Position numbers and translations under genes: made by a program
Part shown: in pieces, positions 12,975 through 25,195 of the stretch
Layout: each line of letters opens with the position of its first letter
Numbering within the stretch: the stretch's first letter is position 1
Notes under the pieces: generated by a model
What the model saw: the letters and a program-made list of their open reading frames with translations, nothing else
Database searches by the model: none
What the model was told of the DNA's origin: nothing
NCBI GenBank assembly: GCA_025642075.2
Contig: JAODUO010001800.1
Span: 1-64,000, forward strand
DNA length: 64,000 nt
Reading direction: 5' to 3'
Source: Ridgeia piscesae
Taxonomy: Eukaryota; Annelida; Polychaeta; Sabellida; Siboglinidae

Positions 12975-13330
12975 TAATAAATTGTGTAATATACTTGTCG
13001 CTAAAAAGCTAAGAGTTACAGCAAGGCGCTCAGCAGGTGGTACTGCGTCGTGCATGGCTGTGTCTTTGGGAACGATTAACGGCGAAGAAGATATTGAAAT
13101 TGCTGTGTATCCATCCGGACAAAGTTTGCAAATGTTCTGGGGTCCTCCACTTTAATTTCCTTCATCAGACCATGAAACGCGCCGAACTGCTGGCGCCGCG
13201 CAATTCTTCAGTGAACCCGCCATCGTTTTCGTTTCTTCAGCTTTTCTTTCTTTTCTTCGTCATCAGTTTGCTGCAGCACAGCCAATGCACCGAGCAAAAT
13301 TGCATGTACTTCTTCACTACTCGCGCAATT
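12975..13330 (-). pseudogene. Harbinger transposase, N-terminal part only
   Basis: Read on the minus strand, the region encodes a lysine-rich segment then KRWRVH, a stop where families have tryptophan or proline-tryptophan, then RIARRQQFGAFHGLMKEI, DPRTFANFVRMDTQQFQYLL, and after a +1/-1 shift KDTAMHDAVPPAERLAVTL. This order (RRxxFGAxxxLMxEL, D...FLRM...F..LL, KDTxMRxAIPPxERLAxTL) is diagnostic of the HARBI1-like transposase N-terminus that precedes the DDE nuclease. The frame dissolves at about 12,975, and no DDE motifs follow across the rest of the element, indicating internal deletion. One nonsense codon and at least one frameshift are visible. In active relatives the protein cuts and joins element DNA in the nucleus. 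Confidence 0.8.
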
Positions 13331-13371
13331 CTCCGGACTCGATTGATTCGCCACGACTACGTGTGTTATGT

Positions 13372-13452
13372 ACTCGTATGAGTGACTCGTACGAGTGACT
13401 CGTACGAGTGACTCGTACGAGTGACTCGTACGAGGCACTCGTACGTGTGTCA
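13372..13452. repeat. 13-bp tandem repeat of a perfect palindrome (subterminal transposase-site candidate)
   Basis: The unit ACTCGTACGAGTG repeats about four to five times with near-perfect identity; its first 12 bases are a palindrome. One copy occurs at the opposite terminus (9,251-9,262). Position just inside the terminal repeat suggests binding sites for the element's own proteins; this is inferred. Confidence 0.85.
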
Positions 13453-13461
13453 CCCCCTTAA

Positions 13462-14055
13462 AACAGATATGGAAAAAGGTCGAAGCACCCTTCTCTGATT
13501 TATTTTCCAATTGAAAAGCGTTCTGTGTCCCGGTAGCGTCTCTGTATTAAGTTTTTAGTTTAGCGTTTTGATCGGTATACATAATTCTCAGCAAACACGT
13601 GTTCTGGTATTCTCATTTCTTTCAAAACAGTCCACAGCACTTTATAATCAACACAATTGGAATCTTTGCTGTAGTCGATGAAGCGCATGTGCAATGGCTG
13701 TTGGTATTCCTTTACCTTTCCACCTTACATTTGATATTTGGCATCTGGTTCCCCGTGCTTTCCGAAAAGCTACTTGTGCGACAGTACACGTTCTGTGTGT
13801 GTTTCTAGTCGATATTGGATTACGTTCAACACTATTTTACTGCTGTGTGATATCAATGCTAGTGTGCGGTTGTTTTCAAGAACGGAGTCGTTCATTCCCT
13901 TTCTTTGGCAGCGGAATGTACACAGACCGCTTCCATCGTTCGCGTTCTCCATATATGGTAGTATACAGCTCTTCACGTAAATCTGTCCCTGTCTTGTTCT
14001 TTAGAATATCATTCTTTTAGGCGAGGGGCAGAATCACCTAACATATTTAAATGTC
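13462..14055. other. Unannotated spacer
   Basis: No gene recognised. Several overlapping short open frames here have no recognisable domain. Confidence 0.5.
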
Positions 14056-14057
14056 AC

Positions 14058-14058
<1 letters not shown>

Positions 14059-14096
<38 letters not shown>

Positions 14097-14257
14097 CGCA
14101 CGCACACGCACACGCACACGCACACGCACACGACACACGCACACCACACGCACACACGCACACACACACACGCACACACACGCACACCACACGCACACAC
14201 ACGCACACACACACACACACACACACACGCACGCACACACACGCACGCACGCACACA

Positions 14258-14323
<66 letters not shown>
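14059..14323. repeat. (CA)n microsatellite with CGCA interruptions
   Basis: CA-rich run with many CGCA, CGAC and CACGCA variants. Frames across it are artefacts. Confidence 0.97.
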
Positions 14324-14326
<3 letters not shown>

Positions 14327-15465
14327 TTATATAATTGGAAAGCCCTGCATCTTCCCTTCACGATTAGGCCTGTCGTAGAGTTGCCAGGTGGTGCAGTAAG
14401 CGTTAATCCGAGGTCAAACAAGGTCACCATGAAACGATTAAATTTTTTATAAATTGGACACTTATGAAAACTTCTCGATATTAAAATGGCTAAGTAGCTA
14501 TTTTATTTTATTAGCAAGTGGCCAAGCCACATATTGTTTGGAAAGCGCAATATCTTATCCCCAAGATAATGTACAACATTGTGCTGTATCCTGAAACGAT
14601 AAGAATGATGACAATGTCAAAGAAGGTGAATGACTATTATTGGAGAGTTTACAAAGCCGCGAATACTATGAAGTTATATTGACCGCGTGTCTGCTTTACA
14701 ACTATAGACGTACACTCCATGAAAGAACACTTTCTCCCCGTCAAAATGCGGTATGACGTGGAACTGTGAATTGAGGTAATTTGTGTTGAGCGGCGTTCAA
14801 ACAGGGTCAGCGTAAATTGATGAACGTTAGAAATTGCGCCATTCCGCATACGTTACACAATTAATTTCTGGTTGCTTACATCTGCGTCACTTACATACTC
14901 ATGTACATATAATATGCCATTTGAAAGAATTGTTTATCCCCGTGAAAATTAAGTACATCGCCGAACCATCAAATTATGTATTACACGTCCAGTGAAGGTC
15001 AAACAAGGTCATCGTTAACGTATCTATATTCTAAAATGTTACTATGTGTTTGTCAATGTACGCAATGCAACATCGTATGCCACTGCAACCTCGTCAAATG
15101 GGTTATTATATAGGATTTTTTTTATAGAGCTGCAATTATATTGTGACCATAGTTGTCTTTGCAAAGCGAACTATTTGTTTTTCTTTTCTTTTTGCCAAAT
15201 ACTCATTCATCACAAAATATTGCATGTTGAGTCGATTTGGTAATGCTACTTGAAAAGTTCTACCTATGTTTATTTTCTGTTCACTGCCATAGTCGTCACC
15301 ATCACGGTGAATGTCTTTTGTCGATTGCTAAGGTGATATTTCAAGAACAATCTACATACAGTTGTCCAACAACAACACAGATTACAATAGAGCACACAAG
15401 TCAAACTCGCTGGTACTTTGTGAGAAGACTGAGTAAAACAAAACCTCCGTGAAGAGCGAAGAGAA

Positions 15466-16024
15466 ATGACACATCAGAAGTTAAACTTATGTAAGACTAG
15501 ATCTCGCCTGGTAGTGAGATTCCGATCTCGAGGTGTGGTACCCATACCAAATCGTGCTAACACTACTCCCGGTCAGATAATCCCACTTTGGTGTGGTTTC
15601 TACCAAAACCTCTCCCGCGAGAGAACAAGCTACGCAACAGTTGCATAGTCGCCAATTATTGATGCAAAACCAGTCGACATGGCCACCTTCTTTTCAAACA
15701 ATTCATCAACAACTATATGCCTTCGCCCAGCAACTGAAATGGGCTTTTCCGGATGAACTTCCAGAGGTCGAGATTTGGCCAGTCACATACATTCCCATCC
15801 TTGATCATTTACTCCAGACCTTACAGATCCTTTTTCTGAATGTTTGGAAAGAGCGAGAAAGTGACAGGGGCCTTCATCGACAGACGCAACAAGTCATGGT
15901 TCCATATTTCTTTGTTACTGACAGACAAACTAGTGGCAGATGGACTCAATTCTACACCACTGACGTGTTGAACCTCCCATACGAAGTTCGAAGCCCCTTT
16001 GAAGCTGAATAATTTGCTGGGCAT
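15466..16024 (+). pseudogene. Protein remnant in the long-arm element, function unknown
   Basis: An open frame at 15,593-16,012 lacks an ATG at its first codon; an internal ATG lies at 15,662. It encodes a glutamine-rich start (FQTIHQQLYAFAQQLKWAF), then a region with PILDHLLQTLQILFLNVWKE and VPYFFVTDRQTSGRWTQFYT. No family was recognised. Its place between the inverted arms, and the neighbouring broken frames at 16,359-16,839 on the same strand, suggest they were exons or parts of one element-encoded protein. No catalytic motif of a known transposase or polymerase was visible. Confidence 0.3.
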
Positions 16025-16358
16025 CCGATTTAGAGGTGTTTCAAAGGGATCTAGAGCGACATGGGCACAGAGAAAACAAAACAGTCATCAGAGATGCAAC
16101 GAGAAGCAGCGGTGTAGTCGGACTGACTAGAAAGACACCAATACTCATCAGGTGGTCATCATGAGTGATTATATGAAAGTAATGCGAGAAAGGAGTGATT
16201 CGTCCAAAAGAACTGAAGACAGTGATCACAAAGAAGTATTGACATTCACACTGAGGAGTGATGAAGAGCATGTGCGAGTTGTGACCAAGCATAATAATTA
16301 ATAATATGGCCAGTTAGTTCGAGCCCCTATGTAATCAGCAACCTATTTACATGCAAAG

Positions 16359-16842
16359 GTGGAGCTGCATAATTCGCTCTTCGAGAGTATAAGTGTTGGG
16401 GAGGAAAATCCGGAGAGATTTGCAGAATTGGGCCATCAATTAGAAGTTAAAATCGAGATGGTGTCAGAACTTCCACAAGGCACCACTACAACCACAGCGT
16501 ATACTAGGAATGCCACTGCTGTCATTCAAATGATGGCGGGGTTGGGGTTAATTTAGTTCATTTAACGCATAATCGTTGGCGTACTTCAAGGAACTTCTAA
16601 TATTATTTCAGAGAGCAGATACTGTTGTGGAAGTATTTGAAAGTTGTGATGACGATAACTCAGAGACTGAACTGGACCTCCGTGCAGGACCAACAGAGCT
16701 CCTTGCAAGCAGTTTCAAGTGGTTGGTGGGCGATGTACCCAGTACTTCCATGGAAGTTTCCAAAATGTCCCATCCACAAGTAATCACTAGTGAACTTTCT
16801 TTCTCAATGTGTGGTCAGATATGCATCCCACTGGCTTGAAGC
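16359..16842 (+). pseudogene. Two adjoining protein remnants, element-encoded, function unknown
   Basis: The first frame (16,359-16,556) includes an acidic segment with ERFAELGHQLEVK. The second (to 16,839) starts within a run containing LFQRADTVVEVFESCDDDN followed by an acidic linker. A close relative of the ADTVVE segment recurs at about 17,290-17,345 on the same strand, so the region contains an internal duplication of coding sequence. ADTVVxVF-type motifs occur in several poorly characterised invertebrate repeat proteins; that recollection is not strong enough to assign a family. Both frames end in stops with no continuation. Confidence 0.3.
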
Positions 16843-17778
16843 ACACACAACCTGTACACTCCCGGTTGTTGAAGGCTTTGCCGATGGTGAGGTATAGTGA
16901 AAACCATCAATAGTCGTTGAAATGTATCACAAAAGAAGAAGCTGACACCAAAATGGGTTTGCTGATGCAGACTTCACAGCACGTGGTGTTTTAGGAATGT
17001 TCATAATTAAGATACATATGTCTTAGATCTGATTGCGTACTACGTTCCCAAAATGGTGAATAGTCAACATGTGGATTGAAACTGGCACCATTACCAGCAC
17101 AAAAGAAAACTGCCGAATTGGACCTCTGCTTTTTATAACAGGATGTGACTCAGTTCCCTCCCTGTTTGGAATTTGAAAAGTAAACTGTTCAACATTGTGA
17201 ACCAAAATTGGGCAGGCTATTTGCTGCCTTAGAAACTAGCGATAAAGAAGCTGCATTATCAGCACCGACGACATTCATAGTAGTGATTTCAGAGAGCTGA
17301 CACTGTCGTGGAAATATTTGTTAGTTATTATGACAATAGAGACACAACAATTTACACACACACATCAACCTCAACCGTTTATGGCTAAGGCTGATCAACA
17401 AGAAGCACAAGCCATTGACTAAGCTTCCCCTTATGAAGCATGTTTCGAGGAACATGCCAGAGGGACACTGTGGAAAACGAAGATTTGGATGTCTTCACAA
17501 GCGACCAAACCAAATTTTGTGTTCCCACAATGGGAGGTAATGAATGGCAAATTTGTACCTGTCCACATCAAAGGTTCAGTGGCACCAGAGCTCCTGGAAG
17601 ATCCCATCTATTTATGGTCAAGTAGAAGTCACTGCACAATCAATTGTTCATGCGGTCATGAATTGATATTTTGTAAGAAACAAAGAAATTGGTAGTTACA
17701 TCGATGATGAGTTTGTTCAACTTGATTCCCATACATTTATCTGTATAAAGCAGTCCAATGGAATAACCACTTTGACGA

Positions 17779-17779
<1 letters not shown>

Positions 17780-17839
<60 letters not shown>
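17780..17839. repeat. (TA)n microsatellite
   Basis: Uninterrupted dinucleotide run of about 60 bp within the right arm of the long-arm element. Confidence 0.95.
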
Positions 17840-17840
<1 letters not shown>

Positions 17841-18328
17841 CTAACAATATATATACACACCAACATTTGCACATGATGTGGCATTGAGTATACTGACAAA
17901 CACATAGCAACCATTGATGATTATAAAATGACGCAATGATGAATATAGATACGTCGATGATGACTTTGTTTGACCTTCACTGAACGTGCAATACAGCATT
18001 TGATAGTTCGGCTGTGTACTTCATTGTCACAAGGATAAACAATGCTTTCCAATGGTATATGATATGTCCATGAGTATGTATGTGTCGCAGATTTAAGCAA
18101 CCAGACATTGTGTAACGTGTGCGGAATGGCGCAATTTCCAACGTTCATCAATTTACGGTGACCCTATTTGAACGCCGCTCAACACAAACCACCTTACCTC
18201 ACAGTTCCATGTCACACCGCATTTTGACGGGTAGAAACTAAACTGATCTTGCATAAAATATATGACTTGTCCATAGTTGTGATGTAGACATACAGCCAAT
18301 ATAACTTCATAATATTCGTATGTATATA

Positions 18329-18388
18329 ATATATATATATATATATATAAATATATATATAAATATTAATATATATAATGTTATCTGA

Positions 18389-18455
<67 letters not shown>
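18329..18455. repeat. Compound (TA)n microsatellite
   Basis: Two AT runs (about 18,329-18,378 and 18,391-18,455) with a short unique interruption. Confidence 0.93.
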
Positions 18456-18714
18456 TGAAATACATATAACTTTCTTTGTAAATATAAAACATAATTCATT
18501 GTTAGTCTGGTGCTAATTCTAAAATAAACAAAGGCCTTTACGTTATGCTATTTGAAATAGTTATCTTGGCAATATATATATATATTATATATTTGAAGAG
18601 GGGCCATGGCCCGCCCCAATCACTGAACATTGGGGGGGGGGGTTGACTTTGAACCCAACACTGCTTGCCTGATTCATAGAGTGACACGATGCAGAGGTTA
18701 CAGGGATGCCTGTG

Positions 18715-19690
18715 TCGGACTTCCCAAACCCACCCTTTGACAAAGAAATTTGTCATCACTCAAAATGGGATCAAATTACACAAGTGCAGGAATCCGCTGG
18801 TTCCGTCATAGGCGATATAAGTATCCAAAAGGGCGACCAGGCTGCAATCCAAGGGGTGACAAGGCAAACAAAAATGAATAATATATAATGTGTTTGATGG
18901 CTAACGTCTATTAATATATCAACACAAGGGTGCAAAATGACAGAACCCGGCCTGATGAATATTTACTGGACTAAGATCAAGTTGCGGGCTGCGGCCAATC
19001 AAGCAATTTATCTAGTGATTTTCCACTAGGTAGTCGGAAGTTTATATCTGATCTCGTATAATATTTATTAATTTTACTATTAGACCAATGTAGAGTTTAT
19101 AAGAGAAGGGAGTGATCAGTCTCGCTATATATGCCTGTAAATTTGTTGTATGAACTAAGAAAGTGTGAGGACATTTCCTATGCTGACCCCCTCAGGCTGA
19201 AAAGTGGGGGAACGCGTCCCCCTCATCCCCCACCGATCGACGCCCATGCTGTGTAGAACTTTTCAATCCAACATTTTGGCAAAGAAATTTGTCATCACTC
19301 AAATGGGAATAAATTACACAAAGTGCAGGAATCCGCCGCTTCTGACGTAGGCGATAAGCGTCAAGCAGGCGAGGGATGAAAATGCAACACAAATTAATCA
19401 TTTACAATGTGCTTGATGGCTAGAGCCTATAAATAATATCAACACAAGGTTGCAAACTGATAGAGCCCGGTAGCGGCGCAGCCCGGCATGACGATCATTT
19501 ACTAAAGTAAGATGAAGTTGCGCGGTGTGGCCAGCGAAGCAATTTATTTAGTCGATTTTCTAATGGGTGGTCGGAACTTCATATCGCGAGTTTATTGTCT
19601 TGCTAGTCCTGTGTAGCGGCTTTTAAGAGAGAGGAGTGCTGAGTCAGGACTATATACCTCGCAATTTTTCTGAGCTAAAGTGGGGAATTC
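18715..19690. repeat. Tandem duplication, about 0.45-kb unit, diverged
   Basis: 18,715-19,180 aligns directly with 19,255-19,690. Shared blocks include CAAAGAAATTTGTCATCACT, GTGCAGGAATCCGC, TGTGCTTGATGGCTA (TGTGTTTGATGGCTA in unit 1), and a common AAGCAATTTAT segment. The copies differ by many substitutions and small indels. No coding sequence was recognised in either copy. Confidence 0.8.
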
Positions 19691-21300
19691 TATGTGTAGT
19701 AAAAGGGGGGACCGGGTTTATGAGGGGGGATCGGCTTTCCCAAAATGAAAGGGTTTTCAGTCAGGTTTGTTTTTCCGGGGAACCCTTTCTTTTTATTTTG
19801 ATTTTTTTTTTAAAGGAACAGGTTTCCTTTTTTTTAAAAAATTTGGAGGGGTACTCCCCGAAAAGCCAAATCGGGTCACTGGGTAAAAATTCAAATTTAG
19901 TAAAGAAAAATACCTGGGAAATTACAGGGAATTTGGTTAAAAGTGTTGTTTAAATGCAGGGCAAGTACAAAAGAAATGAACTAACAAGGTAGAAGTTTGA
20001 CCCTCCTAATTAGGTAAACTGTCCCTTGGCCAACTTTTTTATAAAAGGATGCTCAAAAATTTGGAAATGACAGGGTATGAATGTTTAAATAATTGGAAGA
20101 GGGGGAAATTATTTTTAATTAAAAGAATTTTTTCCCGTTTATGAAATAAAAGTTAAAAAAAGCCATGTGAAGATGGCCCGGGGCTTTAACATATTTACAG
20201 GAAAGTCAAATTAATTTTTTGGGTTAAAATTTTTATTTTTGGGCCAAACAAAAATAAAAATAACTAAAACAAAATTTCAAAAATGAGTAAACGGGCTGAT
20301 TTTATGAAAAAATTTTAACCAGAAAATAAGTACAACTTTAATTTTATTAAAACCCGAGGAGGGTCAAAAAAGTTTAAATTTTACGTTTCTAGGGTATCTT
20401 CCTTTTAACTGTGTTAGAAGGGAAAAGGAGGCGAGAAAGTGAGGCATAGGGATTGACTCACCCGAAAAAAAAAAATTTGGATAATTGTAAGATTTTTGTT
20501 AACCAAAAATGGGTTTTAATGATTCAAAAAAACCAGATTTTCATTTTATTCATTTTAAAGAAAGGGAGGGGGCGGAAAAAAAAATTTTAAAGGGGGAAGG
20601 AAAATTACAAAGGGAAGAATTTTAAGGCATAAAGTATTTACAAAAAAAAAAATGGGTTTTCCCACTAATAAACACCCCAACCAGGGGAAATTGGGAATTT
20701 TTTTTGATTTTAAATTAGCTTGCGTTGTTGTAAATGTTGCCCTTGAAACAGAAAACTAAAAAAAACACTTAATTGAAAAAGATTAAAAAATAATAAAGAA
20801 AAAGTGAAGGGAAAAATTTTGAAATAAACCCGGAAGTAAGGGACTATTTAAAAAAAGGGGAAATTAATAAGGTCCCGGGTTTTAAAAGAAATTAAAGAGA
20901 AATAAGAAAAAAATGCCCCTTTTAAAAAAACCCCGACACAAAGTTTTTATGGCGTATGTTTTTCTACAGAAAGTTGGAATTAAGGTGGTTTCCCTCGTAA
21001 GATTTTAAAAAAACATAATTTAAAAAAGGAAAGGGGATTCTTAAAGGGAAAAACCTAAATGGAAAATAACTTTTTCGCGTTTCCGGGAAGGGAATTAGTA
21101 TTTAAACCCCCCCCAAAGGGGGACCCCAAAGTTCGAAGGGTTTGAGGTTTGACTAATTTTTAGGCAATTTAATTTGGGGGAAACCCCCAATTGGTAAATG
21201 AAAATAAAATGTGGGGAAGGTTTTAAAAAATCCCCCTGGGGTGGTTGGGGTTCCTCCCAAATATTTTTGAAAATTGAACAAATCCGCAAAACCCAATTAA
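19690..21300. other. Anomalous homopolymer-rich stretch, probable assembly or consensus error
   Basis: From about 19,690 the texture changes abruptly: runs such as GGGGGG, AAAAAAAAA, TTTTTTTTT and CCCCCCCC are packed throughout, two- and three-base homopolymers dominate, and dinucleotide repeats and normal complexity vanish. It reverts at about 21,300. The preceding copy of the 18.7-19.7 kb duplication also degrades at this boundary. This looks like low-accuracy read consensus, not biology. Short open frames inside should be ignored. Confidence 0.65.
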
Positions 21301-21479
21301 CGTTTTTTTAAATCTGTCCATTAGGGATAAATATTTGCTGAAAGGTTATATACGTCCTAACGAATAGCCCGTGGTATTTATACAATAAATGCTTTGCATT
21401 TTGTTGCATACTGATGATTTTATATTTATCGCGCATGCGCAGAAACGTCACACGGATAGTTTATAACGTCCGGAAAAAA

Positions 21480-22210
21480 AACATTAATCGCTGCCGCGTC
21501 TCGAGCATCTCGTCGCGGCGCTTCTCGAGCGAGTCTTGAAAGGAGTCTCAAAGTGATTTGCCCCAGCCCCCGCGGCAAGACGCATTGTTCAGTACCTTAA
21601 CATTCTTGCGGCCTTCTCATGCACACCATTTTGGTTCAGCTCTACCCTGAACGCATTGTTTAACTTCATTCATGTAGGACTATTGTCCTTCTTGGAATCA
21701 ATTAATGATATTTAAGATTAGTGAGTTCTATTGTAAATTTACCACATAAGCTAGCTGTCATGGATAATACATCGCCAATCTCGCGAAATGTCCTCTCCTT
21801 CAAATATTAATTAAGTAATGTTTGTCCGACACATCGTAAACCATGTGATACTTCTGCCACGAAGTGATTAGGCGGACCTCATCATTTTCTGTCCAAATGA
21901 CCGCCATATGTGACTCCAACAAGCTCGCTCCTCATTGGCAAATGGGATTGTTGCGTCACGTTTCGGCCGCATGCATCTTGTCCCTTGTGACAAGACGCGA
22001 TCGAGACGATGTCAAGACGAGGTGAAAACACATCGAGACGCTTCCAAAAAATCAAACATGTTCGATCCACAAGATTCGCTCGAAAATCGCTCAAGACGCG
22101 TTCAAAACGCCTCGAGACGGTCTCGGTGCGTTTCGAGGACCCCACCCCGCCCACCGCGGAGACTCGCTCAAGAGTCGGTTGAGACGGTTGCGTGTCGACC
22201 TAGCCTCGGT
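21480..22210. repeat. GC-richer block with inverted clusters of GTCTCGA / CGAGAC motifs
   Basis: At 21,490-21,562 there are several TCTCGAGC, GAGTCTTGA and GAGTCTC motifs. At about 21,985-22,200 the opposite-strand forms (CGAGACG, CAAGACG, TCGAGACG) occur roughly every 15-30 bp, at least eight times. Such opposed clusters are typical of subterminal sites of a DNA transposon. An open frame of about 100 codons on the plus strand (21,935-22,243) is arginine-serine rich because of the repeated motif and is probably not a gene. No terminal repeats were identified. Confidence 0.5.
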
Positions 22211-22259
22211 TACCCAGGCTCCGTGACGTGGCAGCACTTTTAAGCCAATCAACTCTGCC

Positions 22260-23761
22260 TGGGGAAAAAACGCTCTGCATTTGTTACGGCCTTACCCCAG
22301 ATTAGGGTAGAGACGCTGATTGGCTCTCAGGCCAACTATGAAATAAAAATTAAAATAACGATATACTTTTACAAGATAACGATATCCTATGAAAAGTATT
22401 CAACATTTAAGTTACAGTAACACAAAAATAAGTAAAATTCAAATTTACAGTTGTTTATAAAATAGGAATTACGGCAGGATTAATCAGTATCCGTGAGGTG
22501 GCAGCATATATATGACAAATACAATACGCCACACCTCACTCTCACAGAAACACGCTCAATGATTTTTGTGGTGGCGGCGGCAATAATGGATTTTTTTTAT
22601 AGTACCAATGGAAGCAAAATCCTTTCCACGCCACGGGCCATTTGCTCAATATTCATCCTGAGTACCTGTCTGTAAAAGAATATATCGACCAGTAGGCATT
22701 GATGTACGTGTGCTTCGTTGTGGCCTCGTGGTTTATTCTATCTCACTAATTGTATGCCAACGCGTCGCACATTGAAGTTTGTTTTCTGTAAATTTGATAA
22801 CAACATTCTGAGAAGACTTTTATTTCAAAACATATGACAATTATATAATCTATTTAGAAATCAGCATTGGATATACCCGATTGTTGTCGGGAGGATGAAT
22901 TGCTACTCTCTTTAGTCACTGGACCACCGTCCACGAGATCATTGGCATTGCCTCAACGCCAACCCAGCATGCAACAACTTTTGCAATTGTGAAAGAGTGG
23001 AAGAATGAAATAATTATGATACTAATAATAATTATGCTGACACACCATTCATACAACATTAAGCATAACAGACAACATCATAGAAAAGCAAAAGGTATCG
23101 AATGTTAACTTAACCCATTAGCACCCAGCCGATTTTAACGTGAAGCCTGTGCCTCCTCAAATATTTGACCTAGATGTTTAAAAATATTGCTTGCGCCATT
23201 TGCTTTGCTCTAGCGCCTTTATTATTCAATTATCGCAATTGCACGTTGTATGTATGTTGTAGATAATAAAAGTACCTACACAGTGGTGTCAAAACTTGTG
23301 TTGTAACTTTAAAATATGTTGACCATTTCTTAATTGACACTAATACATTCCGAATGTTTTTGTAAAACAAATACTTTGTTGCGGTTTACCTTTTTTATGC
23401 TTGTTTTTTTACCGCATTAAATTATCTACACACTGGTATATAATTTAATACAATATGTTACACATTTTAGCTGTATAGGTGGCCAACCTCCTGGCTGGAG
23501 GACATTTATCAAAGTCAAAAAACAAAAACTATTGCTGTGAAATTGTCGAAAACGCGGTAAATATTTTTTAGAACGGAAGTATCAAAAATAACCACAATTT
23601 AATGTTATATGTCTAGATATGTGTCGCATTGAGTGCATCTCTTAATCACTAGATGCAGCAACTAAACCGAATTCAAACGCTGTGCTGTATTCGCTGACCG
23701 GCTGTGGCCGACCTGAAGAGATTCGGGGTGACCGTCAATGCCCGACTTGAGTGATAATCGG
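22260..23761. other. Unannotated stretch
   Basis: No gene, RNA or known repeat recognised between the GC-rich block and the family A element. Confidence 0.5.
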
Positions 23762-24122
23762 TTAAAGGGAACCAAAAGGGAAACGTTACATGCTATGCAC
23801 GTGAAAGAGTTAATAAAAACGAACTATTCTGAATGGTAATCACATTTTTAAAGTCAGTGGTTTATTAGTAAAAAAAATCTGAACACCTTTTCTATCAAAG
23901 TTCGTAAGTCGCGCCATTTTGACTGATGTGTGACGTAGCGAATGTTTGGTTCATTGAGCGGCATATCGGGCAAATCTGTATTTAAAATGCCGTTAAAATA
24001 ATCGCCAGGTGGCGCGTCGCGATGTTTACATCCGCTTCGTGTACCCGGCGTGTACCGTAGGGAAGCGAACATGATTTTCGTTCAGAAATAGCTGAATTTC
24101 GGTTGCAACGATAAGGGCCAAC

Positions 24123-24259
24123 ATGTTCAAGATAGAACTGAACGCGCTGGTAAACTTGGTAAAGAAGACCCGCCGGAAGCCGAAATGCAGAGGCGAGTAA
24201 CAAGCCGAGGCGACATTGACAAGTGGTCGAAACTCGCTGAAACTTCGAAACACTGACAG
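24123..24259 (+). pseudogene. Candidate first exon of the family A element protein
   Basis: An ATG at 24,123 opens a short basic frame (MFKIELNALVNLVKKTRRKP) interrupted by one stop about 26 codons in. It ends at ACAG|GTATTT, a good splice-donor match, at 24,259. It lies about 360 bp inside the left terminus, a usual place for a transposon gene start. No domain is recognised; the basic stretch is compatible with a nuclear protein. This is inference from position and splice signal. Confidence 0.3.
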
Positions 24260-25195
24260 GTATTTTGATGGCCTCGCATTCGATCCCGGGATTCGGCGAG
24301 TTTCTTCTTAGTCACAGCCATGCCATGTATTATTCTCCAAATCAGTGGTGTAGTGTCGGATATGTTATACACAACGTGAGGTTTCCCAATTTGAAACAAA
24401 TATCATATGGGGTCAAGGGCCTGACACCCACACAAATGACAGGCTCGGTCCTTCGCCCTAGCTTAAAACTGTTTTCAGGAATCAATTTCCAAATTGTCAA
24501 CAACTGTGACAAAAATGCAGATTAATTGTTGTTTTTCAAATACTGGACATTATTATATTAACAGTAGCGACTGTGGCATGCTTTTGTATTATTGATATAG
24601 CATGACCTGTGCGGCTATGAAACAGATGTGTGTCAATCATAGATATAAATAGAACACACCAGTAGATCGAACTATAGCCATATAGGGGAAAGATTAATTA
24701 TCTAACTATGTGGTGTCAATATTGATTGTTCTTTTAATAGGCGTGGTATATTTAAAGGAAAGTTTGGAGCATAATTCTGGAGGGCTAAATAAGAAAATCA
24801 CCGCCCATGTTCTTTATGAAATCGACTTCATGCTGAATATGTTTTTTAGCTGAAAAATATGTACAGTGGAATGTCTCTTAAAAATTACCATTTGAACTGG
24901 GTAAAAACACTACTAGCAGAACAAATATTCTAAGCTATAACATATGTGGATATATTTATGTATATTCAGCGGTGATCATAATTGCAATGTAACTTTGTTG
25001 TCGAAGTAACCATAATAGTGGCGAGGTAACCATAACAGTAGCCGCGTCAGGTTCCACACAATATTTCTAATTCGCTGAAAAAACTAATTTAAACATCTGG
25101 TTCTGTTTCAGATGTGCTGCCATGATATATTACAAATGGCCATGGATTTTATATTCTGTGTTTGGAGCAGACAGTGCTTCCAAATGTAACCGGTT

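Larger units (their letters stand above)
14337..18310. mobile_element. Unclassified element with long inverted arms built of about 200-bp tandem units
   Basis: 14,660-15,035 aligns in reverse complement with about 17,940-18,310 over nearly the whole arm; shared blocks include CCGTCAAAATGCGG, the GCGCCATTCCGCA block and GTGAAGGTCAAACAA. Within the left arm a related unit recurs at about 14,337, 14,539, 14,720 and 14,923 (each with GGAAAG or GAAAG, then a purine-rich GGTCA-type block), so the arms are themselves diverged tandem arrays. A further partial unit lies at about 17,690-17,760. (TA)n runs at 17,780 and 18,329 interrupt the right arm. The core (15,035-17,700) holds protein remains with no recognised superfamily. 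No target duplication was found. Confidence 0.6.

Noticed and set aside
14034..14452. Cys-Val and His-Thr rich frames in the CA tract
   Set aside because: Repeat translation.
21935..22243. Arginine-serine rich 102-codon frame as an RS-domain protein
   Set aside because: The composition follows from the repeated CGAGACG/CAAGACG motifs.
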